From assembly GCA_018268415.1 (NCBI GenBank), contig JAFDWO010000011.1:54667-118666 (forward strand): DNA of 64,000 nucleotides, given 5' to 3'. The position numbers were made by a program, and so were the translations under genes. This document shows positions 33,140 through 40,762 of this stretch, in pieces; positions within the stretch are counted from its first letter, which is position 1, and the number at the start of each line of letters is the position of its first letter. The notes under the pieces are model-generated. The model saw only the letters and a program-made list of their open reading frames with translations, made no database searches and was not told where the DNA came from. The DNA is from Actinomycetota bacterium. GTDB lineage: Bacteria > Actinomycetota > Thermoleophilia > Solirubrobacterales > 70-9.

Positions 33140-34676
33140 GGATGCCAACCTAGTCGGCGGCGAAGTCGCGAAACCGAAGCGGGAGTTTCCCTACTCGAAC
33201 TGGGGACCGTGGGCGGCCGTGCTGGCCGTCTTCGCGGCGCTCGCGGTCGGGCTCTTCCTCTCCGTCCCGGCGCTGATCGTCGGCAGCCAGGAAGGCAAGG
33301 TCGAAGCGCTCTTCCCGCCCGACTACTCGACCGGCGCGAGCTTCGACAAGGGCGACGCGACGGCGCTCGCGGTCGACTCCAAGACCAGCCGTCTCTTCGT
33401 CGACCACGAAAGCGAAGTGCGCGTCTTCGGCGCGTTCGGCGAGGAAGTGGGCGGCGCGACGATCACCGGGATCGAAGACTCCCGCGGGCTGGCGTTCGAC
33501 CCGCTGCGGCGGACGCTGTTCGTCGCCGAGCAGGGGCCGGGGCGGATCATCTCCTACGCGGTCGGTCGCGGCAGCCCGAAGAAGATCGGCGTGCTGGACA
33601 CGACGGGGATGCCGCCGAGCCTGCGCGGCTTCGAACCCGAACGCCTCGCCGTCGCCCCGGGCATCGGTGGCTTCTACGCGATCGACGCGGCCGCCGGCGC
33701 GGTCCTCCGCTTCGACGGGAAAGGCGACTATCAGCGCCGGCTCGAAGTGCCGGTGGGGTCGTCCCCGGGGACTCTCGACCTCGGCTCGGGCGACAACGAC
33801 ATCGCCGTGGACACCGCGCCCGGGGCGGGCCGCGGCGATGTCTTCGTCCTCTCCGGCAAGGGCGACGGCAAGGTCCTCGCCTTCTCCTCGACCGGCAGGT
33901 TCCTCTGGGAACTGGAGCCCGAATCGGGCGACGAATTCGCCTCGCTCGCGGTGGACGGTCTCGGCAGGCTCTGGATCGCCGAACCGAACGGCGACACCTA
34001 CGAGTACGGGCGGGCCTCCGGGGCGACGGCGCCAGAACGCAGCGGCCGCGAGATCGAAGCGGGCTCTGCGCCGAGCGCGGTCGTCTTCGCCGGCTCCGGC
34101 CACGTCTTCGTCGCCCGTGAACTCGACGGCACGCTGACCACGGCGGGCAGCATCATCTCCCAGCTCGGGACCGAGCTCGGTTTCCTGCTCGTGCCGCTGG
34201 CGCTCGCCTCGATGTTCGGCGCCAAGGGGATGCCGGAGATCCTCCGCCGGCTCGGCTTCCGCTCCTTCAAGCGCTCCGCGTTCGGCTGGATGGCGCTCGC
34301 CTTCGTCCTCTATCTCGGCTTCACGATCCTCTACTCGCTGCTGATCACCGAACCGAAGCAGAAGGACATCGCCGAAAGCTTCGGCCCGACGATCGTCCAG
34401 GTCTTACTGATCGTGATCGCCGCGCCGATCGCCGAGGAGACCTGCTTTCGCGGGATGCTCTTCGGCGGGTTGCGGGAGAAGCTGCCCCGGTTGGTGGCGG
34501 CGCTGATCACCGGGCTGATCTTCGGCGGCCTCCACGCGCTCACCGGGGTGACCGCGGTGCCGCCGCTGATCGTCTTCGGCTTCGTCCTGGCGTTGCTCTA
34601 CGAGCGCACCGGGTCGGTGCTGCCGGGGATCTTGCTGCACATGCTGAACAACTCGATAGCGCTGCTGGGCCAGTAG
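33138..34676 (+). CDS. beta-propeller fused to CPBP (CAAX/Abi) intramembrane protease
   Basis: The 512-residue protein has a membrane helix near residues 20-45. An extracytoplasmic NHL/SMP-30-like propeller (about 60-330) has recurring blade motifs such as KTSRLFVDHESEVRVF, RGLAFDPLRRTLFVAE and SLAVDGLGRLWIAEPNGDTY. The C-terminal module has about six helices and CPBP protease signatures: EETCFRG starting at E433, FGGLHALTG near residue 464 and HMLNNS near 502. CPBP proteases cut prenylated or membrane substrates. The propeller may sense a ligand and control the protease, which is inference. ATG 33138 overlaps the divergent mscS ATG, with no Shine-Dalgarno. Confidence 0.82.
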   Translation: MDANLVGGEVAKPKREFPYSNWGPWAAVLAVFAALAVGLFLSVPALIVGSQEGKVEALFPPDYSTGASFDKGDATALAVDSKTSRLFVDHESEVRVFGAFGEEVGGATITGIEDSRGLAFDPLRRTLFVAEQGPGRIISYAVGRGSPKKIGVLDTTGMPPSLRGFEPERLAVAPGIGGFYAIDAAAGAVLRFDGKGDYQRRLEVPVGSSPGTLDLGSGDNDIAVDTAPGAGRGDVFVLSGKGDGKVLAFSSTGRFLWELEPESGDEFASLAVDGLGRLWIAEPNGDTYEYGRASGATAPERSGREIEAGSAPSAVVFAGSGHVFVARELDGTLTTAGSIISQLGTELGFLLVPLALASMFGAKGMPEILRRLGFRSFKRSAFGWMALAFVLYLGFTILYSLLITEPKQKDIAESFGPTIVQVLLIVIAAPIAEETCFRGMLFGGLREKLPRLVAALITGLIFGGLHALTGVTAVPPLIVFGFVLALLYERTGSVLPGILLHMLNNSIALLGQ

Positions 34677-34686
34677 GATTTCCGCC

Positions 34687-35676
34687 GTGATCCGCCGCCT
34701 TGCCCTCGCCGTCGGAGCCGCCGCGCTCCTGGCGGTGCCCGCCACCGCGGCTGCCGCGCCGACCGAAAAGGCGCCGACGCCGACCGAAAAGGCGCCGAAG
34801 AAGCAGGAAGTGCCGAAGGCGACGGTCACGATCGACGTCCAGCACCTCTCGGGCGGCAAGGCGCAGATCCTTGACACGGTGCCCGTGGTCGGGACGCTGA
34901 AGCCGTTCGTCCCCGGCCAGCACGTCGAAGTCAACTTCTTCCGCAACGGCAAGGAAGTGGTCGGCCGCAAGGTTGCCGTGCAGCAGGGGCCGAACGAAAC
35001 CGGGACCTTCGAAGCGAGCGTCGTCGTCAAGGAAGGCGGCAAGTACGCGGTCTCCGCGCACCATGACGCGACCGCGGCGCTGGGCGCCGACTCGACCGTG
35101 CGCAAGAGCTGGACGGTCAGCTTCCCGAAGCTGAACCCCGGCGAATGCGGGCCGGTCGTCCAGGCCTTCAAATCGCACCTGGCGCGGATGGGCTACGTCA
35201 GCGGCGGTGGCGACTGCTTCACCGCGCGGCTCGGCCGCGAGGTGCTCGCCTACCGCAAAGTCAACGACATGGACCGCACCAAAAAGGCCGGTCCGGGGCT
35301 GGTCAAGGCGGCCTTCGAAGACAAGGGCGGATACCACGTCAAGTACCCGGACGCCGGTGAACACGCCGAGGTGCCGCTCGACAAGCAGGTGCTGGTGCTG
35401 GTGAAGGACGGCAAGCCGTTCGCGATCTACCCGGTGTCGACCGGCAAGCCCTCGACCCCGACGATCACCGGCCACTACGAGTTCTACCGTCAGGAACCGG
35501 GCTACAACTCGGAGGGCATGTACTACAGCTTCTACTGGCACAACGGCTATGCCGTCCACGGCTATGCCGAAGTCCCGAACTACGCGGCGAGCCACGGCTG
35601 CGTGCGGACCTTCATCGCCGACCAGCCGCGGATCTACGAACAGCTGCATTACGGCGAGTCCATCTACGTCTGGTAG
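34687..35676 (+). CDS. secreted L,D-transpeptidase (YkuD family)
   Basis: The 329-residue protein starts at GTG 34687, 8 nt after AGGA. It has a signal peptide (about residues 1-24), a Pro/Lys/Glu linker and an Ig-like beta region (about 45-150). A peptidoglycan-binding-like helical domain (about 152-200, GPVVQAFKSHLARMGY) leads to the catalytic domain (about 215-329). The YkuD signature H291...S302-H-G-C305-V-R is intact. It forms 3-3 cross-links or attaches proteins to peptidoglycan. Its stop codon overlaps the pyrE start (TAGTG). Confidence 0.93.
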   Translation: MIRRLALAVGAAALLAVPATAAAAPTEKAPTPTEKAPKKQEVPKATVTIDVQHLSGGKAQILDTVPVVGTLKPFVPGQHVEVNFFRNGKEVVGRKVAVQQGPNETGTFEASVVVKEGGKYAVSAHHDATAALGADSTVRKSWTVSFPKLNPGECGPVVQAFKSHLARMGYVSGGGDCFTARLGREVLAYRKVNDMDRTKKAGPGLVKAAFEDKGGYHVKYPDAGEHAEVPLDKQVLVLVKDGKPFAIYPVSTGKPSTPTITGHYEFYRQEPGYNSEGMYYSFYWHNGYAVHGYAEVPNYAASHGCVRTFIADQPRIYEQLHYGESIYVW

Positions 35677-36242
35677 TGGCCGACCTCGACGTCGCCAAGC
35701 GCACGCTGCTCGCCGAACTGCGCGAGCACTCCCTGGTGATCGGCGAGGTGACGCTGGCGAGCGGGGCGACGGCGCAGTACTACGTCGACGCGCGGCGTAC
35801 GCTGATGCGGCCGGGCGGCTTCCGGGCGGCCGGTGAGCTGATCGCGGCGGCTGCGCACGAGCTCGGCGCGGCGGCGGTCGGCGGCCCGGCGACGGCGGCG
35901 ATCCCGCCCGCCTGTGCGCCGCTCGCGGTGGCGGGGGGCGAGGACCTGGTCGCCTTCTTCGTGCGCGGCGAGAAGAAGCAGCACGGCCTGCAGCGCTGGG
36001 TCGAGGGCCCGGTCGGGCCGGGCGTGCGGTGCCTGATGGTCGAGGACACGGTGACGACCGGTGGCTCGACCGCGAAGGCGATCGAGCGCTGCCGCGAGGA
36101 GGGCCTCGAGATCGCCGGCGTAGTCGCCGTGGTCGACCGCCTGGCGGGCGGGGCGGAGCGGATCGAAGCCGCCGCCGACGCTCCTTACCGCGCCCTGGTC
36201 ACGATCGACGAGCTCTACCCCGAGCGGCCCGACCGCGCCTAG
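35676..36242 (+). CDS. pyrE: orotate phosphoribosyltransferase
   Basis: The 188-residue enzyme makes OMP from orotate and PRPP in pyrimidine synthesis. GTG 35676 overlaps the previous stop (TAGTG). Features are LRE HSLVIGEVTLASG near residue 15 (substrate hood), the flexible catalytic loop FFVRGEKKQHG near 90 and the PRPP motif CLMVEDTVTTGGSTAKAIE near 114. Length is close to the family (about 190-215). No other pyr genes are nearby. Confidence 0.93.
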   Translation: MADLDVAKRTLLAELREHSLVIGEVTLASGATAQYYVDARRTLMRPGGFRAAGELIAAAAHELGAAAVGGPATAAIPPACAPLAVAGGEDLVAFFVRGEKKQHGLQRWVEGPVGPGVRCLMVEDTVTTGGSTAKAIERCREEGLEIAGVVAVVDRLAGGAERIEAAADAPYRALVTIDELYPERPDRA

Positions 36243-36261
36243 GACGGGCGGGGAGCGAGCG

Positions 36262-37065
36262 ATGCCTGCCGAGCCCGGCGCCGTCGAGATCCGGGTTGTC
36301 GCCTGCCTGGTCGAGAAGCAGCGGACGACGCCTGACGCGTACCCGCTGTCGCTGAACTCGCTGCGCCTCGCCTGCAACCAGTCGACGAACCGCGATCCGG
36401 TTGTCGATTATGACGAGGCGACGGTCTCCGGCGCCCTGCGCCAGACCGCGCTGCGCGGTTGGACGCGGCTGACGAGCGGCGCCGGCTCGCGAGCGCGCAA
36501 GTACCGGCACCTCCTGCCGGAGGCGCTCGGGGTCGACGACGGTGAGCTGGCCGTGCTTGCGGTGCTGATGCTGCGCGGCGCCCAGACCCCGGGCGAGCTG
36601 AAAGGGCGGACCGAGCGAATGCAGGGCTTCACCGACCTCGCCGCGGTACAGGAGGTGCTCGAGCGGCTGATCGAGCGCGGTTACGTCGTCCGCCATCCCC
36701 GCCGCCCGGGCCAGAAGGAGGACCGCTACGAGCAGGTGCTCGGCGGCGGCGACGCGGACCCCGGCCCCGAGGCCCCACCGGTGCGGTCGTCCTTTCCGGC
36801 GGACGCCACGACGCGGTCGACCCTTCCGGCGGACGCCACGACGCGGTCGACCCTTCCGGCGGATAGGGTCGGAAAGGTCGACCGCGATGGCGTGGGGGTT
36901 GGAAAGGACGACCGCGATGCGGGGGACGAGGAGTTCGTCAGCGTCGCGGAGGCGCCGACGCCCGCCGAGGCGGCGGACGAAGTGGCGCGGCTCGATCGGC
37001 TGGAGGCCGAACTGCTCGAGCTCAAGGGCGAGATCGCGCGGCTGCGCGAGGCGCTCGGGGATTAG
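36262..37065 (+). CDS. YceH/DUF480 family protein with repetitive linker
   Basis: The 267-residue protein carries the two winged-helix units of the YceH family (about residues 8-150): IRVVACLVEKQRTTPDAYPLSLNSL, ACNQSTNRDPVVDYDEATV and LRGAQTPGELKGRTERMQ. Family function is unknown. Between this core and a C-terminal coiled coil (about 235-267, LDRLEAELLELKGEIARLREAL) is a variable linker of 30-bp repeats encoding RSTLPADATT-like units. Its stop overlaps that of the convergent DUF1906 gene (37062-37065). Confidence 0.85.
   Translation: MPAEPGAVEIRVVACLVEKQRTTPDAYPLSLNSLRLACNQSTNRDPVVDYDEATVSGALRQTALRGWTRLTSGAGSRARKYRHLLPEALGVDDGELAVLAVLMLRGAQTPGELKGRTERMQGFTDLAAVQEVLERLIERGYVVRHPRRPGQKEDRYEQVLGGGDADPGPEAPPVRSSFPADATTRSTLPADATTRSTLPADRVGKVDRDGVGVGKDDRDAGDEEFVSVAEAPTPAEAADEVARLDRLEAELLELKGEIARLREALGD
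36783..36915. repeat. 30-bp direct repeats plus inverted copies in the yceH linker
   Basis: Units starting GCGGTCG(A/T)CC(C/T)TTCCGGCG begin at 36783, 36813 and 36843 (the third truncated). Inverted partial copies follow: GGAAAGGTCGACCGC near 36871 and GGAAAGGACGACCGC at 36901-36915. The latter is the exact complement of 36783-36797. The block is in frame. Confidence 0.85.
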
Positions 37066-38897
37066 CGGCGCGCGCGGGCTTCCAGCGGGAGGCCGGCGCC
37101 GCGGCGGCCGCCGGGGATCGCGGCGATCACCTGGGCCCGCAGCGTGCCGCGTTCCTGCAGCAGCTTGCGCCCGCCGGCCGTGAGCGGCAGGTAGAAGGTG
37201 TGCCACTGGCCGCCGTTGAGGCGGAAGGTGCGGGAGCCGAGCGAGCGGGTCACGGCATGGACCCGCGGGGGCTTGCCGCGGCGCGGCGTCGAGACCTTGA
37301 AGGTGGTGCGCAGGCCGAGATGGCCGGGGCAGGAGGTGCCGGTCGGCCACTGGCAGGCGAGCGTCGCCTTGATCCCGTGCGGCATCGCCTTCAGCCGCGA
37401 GAAGGTGACCGCGACCGGGACGTTCGTGGTCTTGCAGCCGAGCAGGCGGTCGCCGCCGAGGGCCAGGTTGAGCGCGTAGACGCAGATCGGCTGCGACCCC
37501 GACTTGAGCGTGGCGAGGGTGTTGTCGAAGCCGTGCGAGGGGCCGGCCAGCTTGTGGGAGGCGGCGATGTCGGGGCGCGACTGGTTGGCGACCTGGCCCA
37601 GTTCGAAGGTTTCGACGCCTTCCTGGCCCGCCCGCCCGCCGACGACGACGTTGATCGCGAGCACTTCGGCCGGCGCGTCCGGGTCGAGCGCCCAGCCCTT
37701 CACCCGCACCTGCCCGGCCGCCGGGGAGCCGGACAGTTCGAGCGAGCCGATCGGGTCGCTTTCGCCGACCGGCGCCGTGCCGGTGCCGACCGTCGCGCCG
37801 TCGACGTAGTCGCTGTCGATGTTGAGCGTGGTGCCGCCCCAGGTCTCGTTGTGGCCGCCGCGGAACTGGTGGATGCGCTGGTGGTTGGCCCAGGCCGTCG
37901 ACGGCACCACCGAGTCCAGAGTGTTTTCGGCGCCGTTCCAGTTGGCGGTCCAGATGCTGTCGGGCGAGACGTACGTCGTGCCGTAGGCGCGGGCGAGGTC
38001 GGCGATCCCGGAGTTGCTCGACGAGTAGACGCCCGACAGGTAGCCAAGCTGGTGAAGCTTTTCCGTCCACGCGGCGAGGAAGGTGAGGACGGCATTGGTG
38101 GCGCTCGTGGTGGGCGAGTAGGCCTCCATGTCGAAATAGATCGGGCTGCCCGCGCCGATCCCGATCGCCGCCGCGTCGGCGACCGCGTCTTCGGCCGCCG
38201 CGATCCCCTGGGCGCCGGCCGCCGCGCTGGTCAGCTTGGAGCAGCTGCTGCAGGCCGAGGTGGGCGCTTGTAGGCCGACGTAGGTTGGGATCAGGTGCCA
38301 GCCGGCGGCAGTCTGGGCGCTGACCCAGGCGGCCGTCAGGTTGGGCTGTGAGCAGGCGCTGTTTTCGCCGCCGATGTAGACGCCGACGGCGCGGAACGGC
38401 GATTCGGCCCAGGCCGCCATCGCCTTGGTCGAGGGCGCGCTGCAGGTGTCGAAGCCGAGGCCGGTGAAGACCGCGCCGCCGGCCGAGGCGGTGGCAGGCG
38501 CCCCCGCGCCACCGGCGGCGCTCGCGTGGGCGGCGCCGGCGGCCGGGCGCGGCCTGGCCGGGGACCCGGCGGCCGCGCCGCGGCCGTTCGGGGTGACGAC
38601 GATCGCCCGGCGCTTGCCGAGGACGGGGCCCGCCGGGCAGCGCTGCTGCCTGGAGGGCGCCCCGAGGTAGACCACGCGCCGGTCGAGCCGCATGCAGGTA
38701 CGCGAGTGCGGCGCGACCCGGACCACCTGGAAGCCCGCCGGCACCTGGACGGCGCGCCCGGCGTAGTGCACGGTTCGCGCGCCGGGCGCGGGTCCGGCCG
38801 CCCAGGCGGAGCCGACCGCCGTCGCGAGGGCGACGAGCAGCAGCGCGGTGCCGAGCAGCAGCCGGGCAGAAAGACGTTTGCCGGGTCCGGGGATCAC
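37062..38897 (-). CDS. secreted DUF1906 glycoside-hydrolase-like protein
   Basis: The 611-residue product starts at GTG 38897 (AAGG 4 nt upstream), which places a signal peptide at residues 1-34. After a variable Ala/Gly/Pro region, a DUF1906 domain (about 140-370) has GLGFDTCSAPSTKAMAAW, VGVYIGGENSACSQPNLTAAWV, GSPIYFDMEAYS and VSPDSIWTANWNG. This TIM-barrel-like fold is that of Rv2525c-type proteins thought to act on the cell wall. A C-terminal beta region (about 375-611) with cysteine pairs may bind carbohydrate. The ending overlaps the yceH stop. Confidence 0.82.
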   Translation of the reverse strand: MIPGPGKRLSARLLLGTALLLVALATAVGSAWAAGPAPGARTVHYAGRAVQVPAGFQVVRVAPHSRTCMRLDRRVVYLGAPSRQQRCPAGPVLGKRRAIVVTPNGRGAAAGSPARPRPAAGAAHASAAGGAGAPATASAGGAVFTGLGFDTCSAPSTKAMAAWAESPFRAVGVYIGGENSACSQPNLTAAWVSAQTAAGWHLIPTYVGLQAPTSACSSCSKLTSAAAGAQGIAAAEDAVADAAAIGIGAGSPIYFDMEAYSPTTSATNAVLTFLAAWTEKLHQLGYLSGVYSSSNSGIADLARAYGTTYVSPDSIWTANWNGAENTLDSVVPSTAWANHQRIHQFRGGHNETWGGTTLNIDSDYVDGATVGTGTAPVGESDPIGSLELSGSPAAGQVRVKGWALDPDAPAEVLAINVVVGGRAGQEGVETFELGQVANQSRPDIAASHKLAGPSHGFDNTLATLKSGSQPICVYALNLALGGDRLLGCKTTNVPVAVTFSRLKAMPHGIKATLACQWPTGTSCPGHLGLRTTFKVSTPRRGKPPRVHAVTRSLGSRTFRLNGGQWHTFYLPLTAGGRKLLQERGTLRAQVIAAIPGGRRGAGLPLEARARR

Positions 38898-38994
38898 TTG
38901 CCTTGGTGGATTAAACGGGTCAAGGCCGCAGAAGTTGCTCCGAAGAGGTGACCGGCAAGCGACATTGCCGAAATCGGGGGCGTCGGGGTGAGGG

Positions 38995-40044
38995 TCAGGC
39001 AAGGTCGGCGTCGCGGCGACCGCCGATCCCGAGCGAGCCGTCGTCGTCCGGTTCCGGCGCGGCGTCGACGTCGTCCCCGGCCGGCTCCTCGGCAGCGGCT
39101 CCCGTCGCCTCCCCGGCCGCCGGCGGGTCGTCGAGGAAGTCCGCGCTGGGGACGAAATAGAGGTTGCCGGTGAGCGCGGTGGAGAAGTCGAGGACGCGAT
39201 CGTGGGTGGCCTCGCCCTTACCGAGGAACATGTTGTCGAGCATCTCCTCGGTCACCGCCGGGGTGGCTGCGTAGGCGACGTAGTAGGTGCCGTACTCGCC
39301 CGCGCCGACCCGCCCGAAGGGCATGTTGAAGCGCATGATCTGGAGCTGGTCGCCGTCCTCGTCCTCGATCACGTTCAGCGCCAGGTGCGAGTCGGGCGCC
39401 TTGTCCGCGTCGGCGAACTCGACGTCATCGAGCTTGGTGCGGCCGAACGCCGCCTCCTGTTGCTCGACCGTCAGCTCATTCCAGCTCGCCAGATCGTGCA
39501 CGTACTTCTGCACGATCAGGTAGCTGCCCCCGGCGAAGTCGGCGTCCTCCTCGCCGATCAGCACCGCCGCGGCGGCATCGCGGCCCTCCGGGTTCTCGGT
39601 CCCGTCGACGAAGCCGAGCAGGTCACGCTCGTCGAAGGACTTGAAGCCGTGTACCTCATCGACGATCCGCACCGGCGGCCCGAGCCGGTCGACGATCAGC
39701 CGGGCCAGCTCGAAGCACACGTCGAGGCGGTCGGCGCGGAGGTGGAAGAAGAGGTCGCCGGGGGTGGCGGGCGCGGTGTGGCGGGCGCCGCGCAGTTCGC
39801 GGAACGGGTGGAGGCCGGCCGGCCGCGGCCCGTCGAACAGGCGGTCCCAGAGCCCGGCGCCGATCCCGGCCACGGCGCTGAGCCGCGCGTCCGGGTAACG
39901 GAAGCCGACCGAGCGCCGCAGCCCGGCCAGGTCCGGCAGCAGGTCGAGGACCGTCTCCTCGGCGCCGGGGTCCACGCAGGCGGTGAGGAAGAGGGCGTCC
40001 TCGGTGAGCGGCGAGAGGATGTCTTGCGGCGCGGCTGCGGGCAT
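38995..40044 (-). CDS. Dyp-type haem peroxidase
   Basis: The 349-residue enzyme starts at ATG 40044. Dyp signatures are VDEVHGFKSFDERDLLGFVDGTENPEGRDA (the GxxDG distal motif, about residues 130-160), GGSYLIVQKYVHDLASWNELT near 180 and FNMPFGRVGAGEYGTYYVAYA near 255. The proximal haem histidine is probably in THDRVLDFSTALTGNLYF or the nearby HLALNV segment. It resembles B-type (YfeX/DypB) enzymes. An acidic C-terminal tail (about 315-349) is added. No Tat signal or encapsulin gene is visible. A long noncoding region precedes it. Confidence 0.88.
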   Translation of the reverse strand: MPAAAPQDILSPLTEDALFLTACVDPGAEETVLDLLPDLAGLRRSVGFRYPDARLSAVAGIGAGLWDRLFDGPRPAGLHPFRELRGARHTAPATPGDLFFHLRADRLDVCFELARLIVDRLGPPVRIVDEVHGFKSFDERDLLGFVDGTENPEGRDAAAAVLIGEEDADFAGGSYLIVQKYVHDLASWNELTVEQQEAAFGRTKLDDVEFADADKAPDSHLALNVIEDEDGDQLQIMRFNMPFGRVGAGEYGTYYVAYAATPAVTEEMLDNMFLGKGEATHDRVLDFSTALTGNLYFVPSADFLDDPPAAGEATGAAAEEPAGDDVDAAPEPDDDGSLGIGGRRDADLA

Positions 40045-40362
40045 CGGATCGGCGGTGTCGGGCGCCACGGCCCGGGCCGGTTGCGGTCCCTGAACCCTAG
40101 ATGGTCGATTCCACGGGGGCGACCGGGCTCGGGGTGTTGCTCGCGGCCGTCCGAGATCCGGCGGGACCCCGCCGCCCGTCCGGGACGGGACGGGACGGGA
40201 GGGATCGTGAAAAAGGCGGCACAGGGGCGGGAGGAGGTTGGACTCCCGTGACGGTCCCGTATGGAAGAGGGATCCAAAGGGTCCGATCCGTGACGAAGAC
40301 CGTGAGAACATCACCCTTCCCGGATCCTTTCGTCTCTTTTCGGGCCTGAGAGGAGGGCCTGG

Positions 40363-40418
40363 GGACGCGCTGCGTGTCTTTTCCACCGTATGGGGTGGAA
40401 AAGACACGCAGCGCGTCC
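40363..40418. repeat. 25-bp perfect hairpin in a 718-bp gene-free region
   Basis: GGACGCGCTGCGTGTCTTTT plus CCACC (40363-40387) is exactly inverted at 40394-40418 around a 6-nt loop. It lies in the 40045-40762 gap between the Dyp and nirA genes, where I see no convincing gene. The gap also holds many TCCGTGA/CCCGTGA-like short repeats and two more stems (separate entries). Confidence 0.9.
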
Positions 40419-40462
40419 GTGACCGTCGGGCGACACGGGAGGAGGTGTGGAGTTCCCAAGGC

Positions 40463-40494
40463 CTCCGTCACGAGGTCCCACATCGGTGACGGAG
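40463..40494. repeat. 9-bp stem in the Dyp-nirA gap
   Basis: CTCCGTCAC (40463-40471) is inverted at 40486-40494 (GTGACGGAG) around a 14-nt loop. It is the weakest of the three stems in this gap. Confidence 0.5.
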
Positions 40495-40544
40495 TCGTGG
40501 CGATCCCGTGAGCCTCCGGCGAGCCTTCCGCCACGCCTTTCATA

Positions 40545-40600
40545 CCCGGCCGTCCCGGCCACGGCCACAGCCTGCCCGGGCCGTGGACGGGACGGCCGGG
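40545..40600. repeat. 22-bp near-perfect hairpin in the Dyp-nirA gap
   Basis: CCCGGCCGTCCCGGCCACGG plus CC (40545-40566) is inverted at 40579-40600 with one mismatch around a 12-nt loop. No U-run follows on either side. Confidence 0.8.
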
Positions 40601-40708
40601 TCCCTTTTCCTCCGGGCGACAGCTCGACGCCCCATCCCTTCCGGGACGTGGGCCGGCGCATAAACACCCAAATCCGGGTCAGGATTTGCTAGTTTCTCCC
40701 ACACTTTC

Positions 40709-40723
40709 CACATCTGCGATGTG
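40709..40723. promoter_or_regulatory. NOx-regulon dyad upstream of nirA
   Basis: CACATCTGCGATGTG is a perfect 6-3-6 palindrome that ends 39 bp before the nirA ATG. It is the best match to the ACATC-N3-GATGT motif repeated through the nitrate/NO island. Confidence 0.7.
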
Positions 40724-40762
40724 TTTAGACCGGACAGAAAACCCCCGACGGAGGAACAGGCG

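Noticed and set aside
40101..40667. short open frames in the Dyp-nirA gap
   Set aside because: They are read through palindromes and short repeats on both strands, with no domain, ribosome-binding site or consistent codon bias.
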